The position numbers were made by a program, and so were the translations under genes. From NCBI GenBank assembly GCA_037441725.1, contig JBBIRT010000096.1, forward strand, positions 1 through 12,140: a stretch of DNA of 12,140 nt, read 5' to 3'. Of this stretch, positions 1 to 5,718 are shown one piece after another (position 1 is the stretch's first letter; every line of letters begins with the position of its first letter). The notes below the pieces were generated by a model. That model did not search any database. It was not told where the DNA came from and was given only the letters and a program-made list of their open reading frames with translations. This DNA is from JBBIRT01 sp037441725 (GTDB lineage: Bacteria > Desulfobacterota > BSN033 > UBA1163).

Positions 1-100
1 ACCCGGCCGAAAGGTAGGAGGGAGCTGGAGGTTTAAAAAGGATGCCTTAGATGCATGGCTTTCTGGTCGAGAGAGCCTCACCCTCAAAGAAAAAGGTTGA
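1..100 (+). CDS. Partial helix-turn-helix (excisionase/MerR-like) DNA-binding protein, C-terminal end
   Basis: An open frame enters the window (first complete codon at position 2) and stops at TGA 98-100, giving 32 residues of a C-terminus. The stretch GRKVGGSWRFKKDALDAWL matches the second half of the HTH_17/excisionase-family fold, where a 'G..WRF....l..WL' pattern follows the recognition helix. The last 12 residues are a polar tail. Such small proteins bind DNA as regulators or recombination directionality factors; which role applies here cannot be read from a fragment. The stop lies 3 nt before the next start codon, so this gene is probably co-transcribed with the kinase downstream. The 5' part, including any partner domain, lies outside the window. 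Frame and motif are seen in the sequence; the family call is by recognition and the function is inference. Confidence 0.6.
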   Translation, partial: PGRKVGGSWRFKKDALDAWLSGRESLTLKEKG

Positions 101-103
101 TCT

Positions 104-1690
104 ATGGAGAACAGAATTTTAGTCGTTGATGATGAAAAAGAGATCCGTGAATTTCTCAATAAAGCTCTCAGTCGGTTAGGGGGATATCAAGTAGAACTGG
201 CAGAGACAGGGGAAGAAGCCCTCCAGAAAATGGAGAAGGAGCGATTCGATCTTGTTTTGACCGATTTAAAAATGCCCAAGATGGATGGGCTTCAATTGAT
301 CACAGAGATTTCAAGATCAAAACCCGAAACCCTAACCATGATGATGACAGGTCATGGGACCATCGATTCAGCCATTGAGGCAATGAAACAGGGGGCAAGT
401 GACTATCTCATGAAACCCCTCAATCTTGATGAGTTATTGGTTAGAATCCGTAAGGTCTTAGAAGAGAAGCAACGATTTGTCAGGCTCAAGGATTTCGTTG
501 ATCAACTTGAAAAGGCCAATCAAGAATTGAGAAGGATTGATGCCATGAAATCAGAATTTGTCTCCATTGCCTCCCACGAGTTGAGAACGCCCCTTGCAGC
601 CATCAAGAATGCTGTTCAGTTGATCCTGACAGGAAAGACCGGAGAGATCAATGAGAATCAGGCAAAGTTTCTCTCGATGGCTGAGCGAAATATCAATCGG
701 CTCACCAACATCCTTAACAACCTTCTCAATCTTTCGAAAATTGAGTCTGGAAAAATAGAATTAAAATTTAAAAGCCTCTCTATAAAAGATGTCATTGAAT
801 GGACCACTTCCTCCCTCAGACCCCATGCAGAGGCAAAAACGGTTCAGATTGAGGTGTCCATTCCTGAAGAACTTCCTCCGGTTTATGGAGATCATGAGAA
901 GATTGAACAAATCCTGACAAATCTGATCGGGAACGCCATTAAATTCACTCCTGAAGGTGGGAAAATCTTAGTCTCCGCGAAGCTCCAGTGTAAGGAGGAA
1001 AAAGAAAATCTTGTAGAGAAGATAGCCATCTCGGTCAAAGATACGGGGATCGGAATCCCTCCAGAACATCTGGAGGCCATCTTTGAGAAATTTCATCAGG
1101 TAGAAAATTCATTACATCGATCCGTAAGCGGAACAGGATTGGGTCTGGCCATCACCAAAGGATTGGTTGAAGCCCATCAAGGAAAGATCTGGGTGGAAAG
1201 TGAGGTGGGAAAAGGAAGCACCTTTACCTTTACCTTACCTGTGGCAAGCGATGAGAGGAGGGATCCTCACTTTCGTTTTATCCTTGACAAAGAATTCCAA
1301 AGGGTCCAGGAGAACGGTGCTCCCCTTACCCTCTTTCTGATTCAGGTGCCAAGTAAAAATGGTAAGTTTGAAGAGGATTTATTTAATCGGTTGGAGGAAA
1401 TGGTGAAGGGATGTCTCTGTAGAAAGGCAGATATCTTACTGAGAAGAGAAAAGGATAAAATATTGGCTGCTCTATGTGAGGCAAACTTAAAAGGAGCACA
1501 GGTGATCCGCCAGCGGATTGAAAAAGAGATTCAAAACCCAAAAAATTACGAACAAAATTCCTGCCCTTTTATCAAAATCGGAATGGCTACTTTTCCTGAA
1601 GAGGCCCTCTCAAAGCAGGAACTCTTCAGGTTAGCCAAGGAAAGATTAGGAGGTCAGAATGAACCCGAAGAAAATCTTGATTGTGGATGA
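104..1690 (+). CDS. Hybrid sensor histidine kinase: REC - HisKA - HATPase_c - degenerate GGDEF-like domain
   Basis: This is a 528-residue cytoplasmic kinase with no membrane segment. Residues 1-120 form a receiver domain (acidic D9/D10, phospho-acceptor D54 in the TDLKMP context, T82, K104). A short helical linker (about 121-148) leads to a HisKA domain with phospho-acceptor H158 in SHELRTPL. The HATPase_c domain has N-box N273/N277, G1 box DTGIGIP at 313-319 and G2 box GTGLGLAI at 343-350, so it should be catalytically competent. After the kinase core, residues about 388-515 resemble a GGDEF fold: a helix like 'F...L..E..R', a strand LTLFLIQV, 'KADILLR', and the near-terminal IGMATFPEEA strand. 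The GGDEF signature is replaced by EKDKI at about 449-453, so no cyclase activity is expected. AAAGG at 92-96 precedes the ATG with 7 nt spacing. With a receiver as its input domain, it probably acts inside a phosphorelay. Its 3' end overlaps the next gene by 32 nt. Confidence 0.93.
   Translation: MENRILVVDDEKEIREFLNKALSRLGGYQVELAETGEEALQKMEKERFDLVLTDLKMPKMDGLQLITEISRSKPETLTMMMTGHGTIDSAIEAMKQGASDYLMKPLNLDELLVRIRKVLEEKQRFVRLKDFVDQLEKANQELRRIDAMKSEFVSIASHELRTPLAAIKNAVQLILTGKTGEINENQAKFLSMAERNINRLTNILNNLLNLSKIESGKIELKFKSLSIKDVIEWTTSSLRPHAEAKTVQIEVSIPEELPPVYGDHEKIEQILTNLIGNAIKFTPEGGKILVSAKLQCKEEKENLVEKIAISVKDTGIGIPPEHLEAIFEKFHQVENSLHRSVSGTGLGLAITKGLVEAHQGKIWVESEVGKGSTFTFTLPVASDERRDPHFRFILDKEFQRVQENGAPLTLFLIQVPSKNGKFEEDLFNRLEEMVKGCLCRKADILLRREKDKILAALCEANLKGAQVIRQRIEKEIQNPKNYEQNSCPFIKIGMATFPEEALSKQELFRLAKERLGGQNEPEENLDCG
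1648..1654 (+). promoter_or_regulatory. Strong Shine-Dalgarno for the receiver gene, inside the kinase gene
   Basis: AGGAGGT lies 4 nt upstream of the ATG at 1659, within the last codons of the kinase gene. It fixes the start of the receiver gene and implies that the 32-nt overlap is genuine, which favours translational coupling of the two signalling proteins. Confidence 0.75.
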
Positions 1691-2030
1691 TGAAGTCGAT
1701 TTGGTGGAAACCCTTCGTTTCCCCTTAGAAATGGAAGGTTTTAATGTCCTGGTTTCTCATAACGGGGAAGATGCCTTAACCCTGGCCAGAAAAGAGACCC
1801 CAGATCTTATCCTTTTGGATCTGATGCTACCCAAACTGGACGGTTACAAAGTATGCCGTTTATTGAAATTTGATGAAAGGTACAAACATATTCCCATCCT
1901 CATGTTGACGGCTAAAACCCAAGAAAAGGATAAATTGCTTGGGATGGAGACAGGGGCGAATGAATATATCACCAAACCCTTTGATATGGATCAGTTAATC
2001 GAAAAGGTGAAGACCTATCTGAATAAGTAG
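1659..2030 (+). CDS. Single-domain response regulator (CheY-like receiver)
   Basis: This 123-residue protein consists only of a receiver domain. The acidic pocket is D10/D11, the phospho-acceptor is D54 (LLDLMLPKLDG), T84 is in the LTAK motif, and K106 is in TKPF. All catalytic and switch residues are present. There is no DNA-binding or enzymatic output domain, so it must act by protein contact, either as a phosphorelay intermediate or by binding a target such as a motility or pilus protein. It overlaps the kinase gene by 32 nt and is followed after 8 nt by the pilus platform gene, so kinase, receiver and pilus genes look co-transcribed. The obvious partner is the neighbouring kinase, whose own receiver domain could also compete for phosphate. 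Family assignment is secure; the target is unknown. Confidence 0.95.
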   Translation: MNPKKILIVDDEVDLVETLRFPLEMEGFNVLVSHNGEDALTLARKETPDLILLDLMLPKLDGYKVCRLLKFDERYKHIPILMLTAKTQEKDKLLGMETGANEYITKPFDMDQLIEKVKTYLNK

Positions 2031-2038
2031 GTAAATCC

Positions 2039-3256
2039 ATGCCGACTTTTAAATATCGAGCCAGAGATAGGTCAGGAAGGGCAATGACAGGTACAATTGA
2101 GGCCCCAACCCTGGAAATGGCTGGAAATCATCTCTATCAGACCGGGGTTCTCCCTATTTCGATTGAGGAAGAGACCTCCTCTTTGTCCCTTGATCTATCA
2201 GATTTTTGGAAGCGATTTAAAAAGGTAAAACCTGAAGAGCTGATCATTTTCAGTCAACAACTTTCAACCCTCTATAAAGCAGGTTTGCCTTTGCTTTCTG
2301 GGTTGAAGGGTTTGAGGGATCAAACCTCCAATCCAAAATTTAAAAAGATCCTTGAAGAGATGAGTCATCAAATCGAAAATGGAAATACCCTGTTTGGATC
2401 GATGTCAGCCCATCCAGATGTATTTCCAGTGGTCTATATCAATATGGTTCGAGCAGGTGAAACCTCAGGGAGACTGGGTGAATCCCTCGATCGATATGTC
2501 ATCCTCGCTGAACGTGAATTGAAGAGTAGACAGAAGGTTAAAGAGGCAACCCGCTATCCAAAAATTGTTATCCTCTCTGTCATCATTGCTTTTGCTGTAT
2601 TGCTTACCTTTGTCATCCCAAGGTTTGTTCAAGTCTTTGCAAGATTTAATACCCCCCTTCCCCTCCCCACCCGGATGATGATTGGAATCAATCATTTGGT
2701 TCACCATTACTGGTATCTCTTACTTTTTATGATCGTACTCCTACCCATCCTTTTGAAACGATATATTAAAACAGATAAGGGAAAGACCTTCTGGGATCGG
2801 CTTAAAATTCGAATTCCTGTTTTAGGCCACCTATTCTTGATTGCAGGTTTGTCTCGGTTTACCCATACCTTTGTCATGTTATATAAAAGTGGAATCCCAG
2901 TCCTTCAGACCCTTGAGATCACTTCGAAAGTTGTCAATAACGTCATGATCTCCCAATCCATCGAAGATATCATCCGCCAGGTAAGAGAGGGAAGGAGCCT
3001 TGCAGAGGCCATGAAGGAGAGTGGGAAATTTACTCCCCTGGTGATCCAGATGGTAGGAGTTGGAGAATCTACAGGGACATTGGATGAGATGTTGGGACGA
3101 ATTACAGAATATTACGATCTGGAATTGGAAAATGCGATCAAAAAGATGACCACCTATATCGAACCTGCATTAACATTGTTTATGGGGATGGTCGTTCTTT
3201 TTTTAGCATTGGCAGTCTTTTTACCCTGGTGGAATATGGCCTCAATGTTCAAGTAA
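2039..3256 (+). CDS. gspF: Type II secretion/type IV pilus inner-membrane platform protein (GspF/PilC/MshG family)
   Basis: This 405-residue polytopic inner-membrane protein forms the platform on which the assembly ATPase drives pilin polymerisation. It starts with the typical MPTFKYRARDRSGR leader and then carries two copies of the T2SSF domain: about 66-190, with FSQQLSTLYKAGLPLL and the RAGETSGRLGESL helix, and about 270-395, with the matching FTHTFVMLYKSGIPVL and GVGESTGTLDEML. Three membrane segments are visible at about 174-196, 222-240 and 375-398. Length and layout are normal for the family. The ATG is 8 nt after the receiver stop and its ribosome site is weak (AGG at 2029-2031), which suggests coupled translation. 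The downstream pilin genes match MSHA genes, so MshG is the closest functional analogue. The partner ATPase (GspE/PilB/MshE) is not in the window. Confidence 0.95.
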   Translation: MPTFKYRARDRSGRAMTGTIEAPTLEMAGNHLYQTGVLPISIEEETSSLSLDLSDFWKRFKKVKPEELIIFSQQLSTLYKAGLPLLSGLKGLRDQTSNPKFKKILEEMSHQIENGNTLFGSMSAHPDVFPVVYINMVRAGETSGRLGESLDRYVILAERELKSRQKVKEATRYPKIVILSVIIAFAVLLTFVIPRFVQVFARFNTPLPLPTRMMIGINHLVHHYWYLLLFMIVLLPILLKRYIKTDKGKTFWDRLKIRIPVLGHLFLIAGLSRFTHTFVMLYKSGIPVLQTLEITSKVVNNVMISQSIEDIIRQVREGRSLAEAMKESGKFTPLVIQMVGVGESTGTLDEMLGRITEYYDLELENAIKKMTTYIEPALTLFMGMVVLFLALAVFLPWWNMASMFK

Positions 3257-3272
3257 TTCTTGAGGGACAAAG

Positions 3273-3773
3273 ATGACATTCATCGTTGTTTCATTGAACG
3301 TTTTTAGGGTTCTAAAACATAGGACTAAAGGAATCAAGGAGCCACGGAAACCCTTGGCCCCTTTAGGTTTCACTTTAATTGAGTTGATCATCATCATCAC
3401 GGTCATCGGAATTTTGGCCGCCATCGTGCTACCCAGAATGGATTTTGGTGCAATCACTTCCAGAACTTCAGTCGATGGAGCTGCCCATATGATCGCCTCT
3501 GATATTCGGTATGCTCAGGAGTGTGCCATGGCCACCCGAAGTTCAAAAACGATCATTTTTTCTGGAGAAAATTCTTACTCTTTTTCTCCTTCAAATCCAT
3601 TGGACCCTTCAGGGAAACTTCCAAGCGGAATAACCACGAGTGTTCTAACCCTCACCTTTAACTCCCTTGGAGAGCCGACCACAGATGGGGGCAGTTCTGT
3701 GACGGTCTCTGATGGGATCAATACAAGAATTATTACGATTGTGAATTATACGGGGAAGGTGAATATTTCGTGA
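3273..3773 (+). CDS. Type IV prepilin-like protein, GspH/FimT (MshC-like) minor pseudopilin
   Basis: This is a 166-residue prepilin-type protein. The prepilin peptidase site is PLAPLG|FTLIEL with Gly32 before the cut and Glu at mature position 5 (E37). A hydrophobic helix follows (about 33-53) and then a beta-rich globular part to residue 166. The pattern after the helix (SVDGAAHMIASDIRYAQECAMATRSSKTIIF) is typical of the GspH/FimT group. The ATG at 3273 has GAGGG at 3262-3266 with 6 nt spacing and gives an unusually long 32-residue leader with basic residues. An in-frame TTG at 3354 would leave a 5-residue leader without basic residues; its AAGGAG lies 12 nt away and it looks less likely. 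First of four prepilin genes in a row, in the position of mshC. Its C-terminus overlaps the next start by 3 nt. Confidence 0.9.
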   Translation: MTFIVVSLNVFRVLKHRTKGIKEPRKPLAPLGFTLIELIIIITVIGILAAIVLPRMDFGAITSRTSVDGAAHMIASDIRYAQECAMATRSSKTIIFSGENSYSFSPSNPLDPSGKLPSGITTSVLTLTFNSLGEPTTDGGSSVTVSDGINTRIITIVNYTGKVNIS

Positions 3774-4177
3774 ATAAAAAAGGGTTTACCCTTATGGAAA
3801 TGATCATTTTGATTGTCATGACAGGTATTCTCCTGCCTGCCATCATTGTACCATTTGCAACAGGGGTGAAAGGGAGTGGAAAACCTGAAATGGTTACAAA
3901 AGCCATGTTTTTAGCTCAACAGAGGATGGAGGAATTGATGAAGTTTGATTATAGTCGGCCAGAGCTGACCCCAACTAATCTGACTCCATGTCCAACTCCA
4001 CCTCCAACTGGCTACCAATGGCAATTTGAGATCCTTTATGTGCCGTATCATGACCTCATGGCCGCTGGTTCAGTGAATCCTCCTGATACTGGATATAAAC
4101 GTATTCGAGTCCGTGTGACCGATCCAGAAGGAACCCACTATGACGTTTACGCCTTGGTTACAAATTTCCCTAACTAA
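3770..4177 (+). CDS. Type IV prepilin-like protein, GspI/PilV (MshD-like) minor pseudopilin
   Basis: This is a 135-residue prepilin with a short classic leader, MNKKG|FTLMEM; Glu at mature position 5 is E10. A hydrophobic helix runs over residues 6-29. The segment AMFLAQQRMEELMKFDY (45-61) is the 'A..lAq..mEel' helix seen in GspI/PilV/MshD proteins. A short Pro/Thr-rich stretch (64-80, with Cys74) leads into a beta-rich C-terminus (RIRVRVTDPEG). The start is GTG at 3770, overlapping the previous TGA; GGGGAAGG at 3752-3759 lies 10 nt upstream. GspI-type proteins form part of the initiating tip complex with GspJ/GspK-type partners, consistent with the next two genes. The protein is compact but not truncated in any visible way. 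Confidence 0.88.
   Translation: MNKKGFTLMEMIILIVMTGILLPAIIVPFATGVKGSGKPEMVTKAMFLAQQRMEELMKFDYSRPELTPTNLTPCPTPPPTGYQWQFEILYVPYHDLMAAGSVNPPDTGYKRIRVRVTDPEGTHYDVYALVTNFPN
4128..4133 (+). promoter_or_regulatory. Shine-Dalgarno that supports the early start of the MshO-like gene
   Basis: AAGGAA sits 6 nt before the ATG at 4140, inside the end of the preceding pilin gene. No ATG, GTG or TTG occurs in frame between 4140 and the prepilin cleavage codons, so this site decides the start and implies a 41-residue leader. Confidence 0.55.
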
Positions 4178-4790
4178 AGGGTGTAAGAGGGATAAAGGAA
4201 ATCCATATAATAAATTACTCAAATCCATAAGCCCTCGAATCAAAAAACCCTGTCCAAAGGGTTTCACCCTGATTGAGATGGTTGTGGTAATCGTCATCTT
4301 ATCCATTGCCTCAGGGATTACCATTAAATTTTTGGTTGATGGTTTTAGAATCTACACCATGACCATTAATCAAAAGACTCTTTTAGACGAAGGGAAATTA
4401 GCATTGGAGAGAATGTGCAGAGAGATTCGGGATGCAAGAAACATCCTTGGAACTACCCCCTCTTCCATCGCATTCACAAGGACCAATTCAACTCCTGGTG
4501 GGGATGGGGCGAGTGAAAGGATCAGATTTGATCTAAGTGGCACTACATTACGGAAGGTGAAAGGGGTGGATGCCAGCGGAAACGGAGGAACTCCTTATTC
4601 CCTGGCTGATCACATAACATCATTTAATGTAACCAACACATCAAATGAGATTCTGCTTCAATTGACACTTCAAAGGCCGAGTGGTGAGAATGTGACCTTG
4701 CAGACAAAGGTTTATCCAAAAAATCTTGATAAAGACCCGACCCGTACCTATAAGAACTTCTTTCAGAATTGGGAGGAGGAGGTTCAGTAA
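4140..4790 (+). CDS. Type IV prepilin-like protein, MshO/GspJ/PilW-like minor pilin
   Basis: This is a 216-residue prepilin. The cleavage site KPCPKG|FTLIEM has Gly41 before the cut and Glu46 at mature position 5. The hydrophobic helix runs over about 42-66, followed by MTINQKTLLDEGKLALERMCREIRDARNI (74-102), the amphipathic helix typical of the GspJ/PilW/MshO group. A beta-rich domain follows to about 190 (IRFDLSGTTLRKVKG, ILLQLTLQRPSGENVTL). The only standard start in frame is ATG 4140, which overlaps the previous gene by 38 nt and gives a strikingly long 41-residue basic leader. Position in the cluster (third of the C-D-O-P series) agrees with MshO. Predicted role: minor pilin in the filament-initiating tip complex. 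Exact subgroup is inference from the helix pattern and gene order. Confidence 0.87.
   Translation: MTFTPWLQISLTKGCKRDKGNPYNKLLKSISPRIKKPCPKGFTLIEMVVVIVILSIASGITIKFLVDGFRIYTMTINQKTLLDEGKLALERMCREIRDARNILGTTPSSIAFTRTNSTPGGDGASERIRFDLSGTTLRKVKGVDASGNGGTPYSLADHITSFNVTNTSNEILLQLTLQRPSGENVTLQTKVYPKNLDKDPTRTYKNFFQNWEEEVQ
4772..4782 (+). promoter_or_regulatory. Purine-rich GGAGGAGGAGG Shine-Dalgarno-like run
   Basis: GGAGGAGGAGG occupies the last codons of the MshO-like gene (Glu-Glu-Glu). At normal spacing downstream there is no ATG, GTG or TTG in the frame of the next gene, only an ATT at 4792. It may recruit ribosomes for that gene, or it may only be the coding of three glutamates. Confidence 0.35.
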
Positions 4791-4824
4791 AATTCTTAGT
4801 CTCTTTTCAGATAGGCAAATAGTG

Positions 4825-5664
4825 ATGATTTTCAATTTGGAGTTGAAGAAATTGGCTTTCAAACATATCCATCTACTTAACTCAAAAGGGATCTCTATTT
4901 TATTTCTGGTCATGGCCATGCTGTTAATAGTCATGATCGGCTATGTCTTCTCATACCTTATCCCTGCCAAACAGAAATCTATTTCCTTTGTTCTCCAATC
5001 CACCCAAGCATTCTATATCGCTCAGTCAGGAGTTGAATTTGCAGTCCGTTATGCTGCGGATAATGGATTGGGATCATTGGACGGATTGACGAGAACCCTT
5101 GGGCAGGGAAGTTTTTCTCTGACCTATAATAGCACCACGGATACGCTCATCTCTTCTGGCGCTGTTCCTACCGGTACGGAGAGAAGAAGAATCCGTGTAT
5201 CAAACTTTAGCCAATTCTTACAACCCGCAATCATCCTGGATCCTGATTCTGAAACCCCTTGTTGGCAAACTTCAAATCAGGTGGTGATTTTCTATATAAA
5301 AAATATTAGCACAGCGCCGATCACAATAAACGCATTTTCCGCGAGTTGGTCTCAAAGTCACAATACAAACTTACGGAGAATCTACATGTTAGACTATTTT
5401 TGGATTATCCCTATCTGGTATCAAAGATATTGGGGAAATTATCAATTGGAGAGCCCTCCTCCCATTGCTAATTTTACAAGTAATCAAACCATTGATCCTG
5501 GTGAGGTGATCCCGGTGGCCATATTCTGGCAACATCAAAGGGTATCAGGAAATATTGAAATTACTTTTTATAGTACGACTGGTGGAAGCTACCTCATCTC
5601 ACCTCCATTAAACCCTGACCATACTTGTAATACAATTCCATGGGGGGTGGGATATCCTTTCTAA
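4825..5664 (+). CDS. MshP/PilX-like prepilin with an unusual aromatic-rich C-terminal domain
   Basis: From ATG 4825 this is a 279-residue protein. A basic leader (1-22) ends in NSKG, followed by a hydrophobic helix at about 23-46 (ISILFLVMAMLLIVMIGYVF) without glutamate at mature position 5, as in GspK, PilX and MshP proteins. The next helix, QAFYIAQSGVEFAVRYA (61-77), fits the MshP/PilX 'a..Aa.sG.E.a' pattern. The rest (about 95-279) is beta-rich, with many Trp, Tyr and Asn residues and two cysteines (C146, C268). It does not show the helical domains of GspK, and I do not recognise the fold. The start is uncertain: ATG 4825 has only a weak AGG 9 nt upstream; GTG 4822 is adjacent; TTG 4726 would overlap the previous gene by 65 nt; an ATT at 4792 would follow the GGAGG run. 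Probable role: tip or priming subunit, perhaps surface-exposed. Confidence 0.8.
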   Translation: MIFNLELKKLAFKHIHLLNSKGISILFLVMAMLLIVMIGYVFSYLIPAKQKSISFVLQSTQAFYIAQSGVEFAVRYAADNGLGSLDGLTRTLGQGSFSLTYNSTTDTLISSGAVPTGTERRRIRVSNFSQFLQPAIILDPDSETPCWQTSNQVVIFYIKNISTAPITINAFSASWSQSHNTNLRRIYMLDYFWIIPIWYQRYWGNYQLESPPPIANFTSNQTIDPGEVIPVAIFWQHQRVSGNIEITFYSTTGGSYLISPPLNPDHTCNTIPWGVGYPF

Positions 5665-5675
5665 ACATAGAGGGG

Positions 5676-5717
5676 ATGAAAGCTTTGTTTAAGAAAATCA
5701 AATTCAGGGAATATTGA
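5676..5717 (+). other. Possible 13-residue ORF just before pilM (small peptide or displaced PilM N-terminus)
   Basis: ATG 5676 to TGA 5715-5717 encodes MKALFKKIKFREY. An AGAGGGG run abuts the start codon, which is closer than ideal for a ribosome site. The stop is separated from the pilM ATG at 5719 by one base, so translation here could couple to pilM. The basic Leu-Phe-Lys-Lys character resembles the N-terminal leader of many PilM proteins, but it is in a different frame from pilM. It could be a leader peptide, a remnant, or evidence of a one-base frameshift. Whether it is translated cannot be told from sequence alone. Confidence 0.3.
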
Positions 5718-5718
5718 T

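Noticed and set aside
5665..5718. Possible promoter or terminator in the gap before pilM
   Set aside because: No convincing -35/-10 pair and no hairpin followed by a T-run were seen; the gap is mostly filled by the 13-codon frame.
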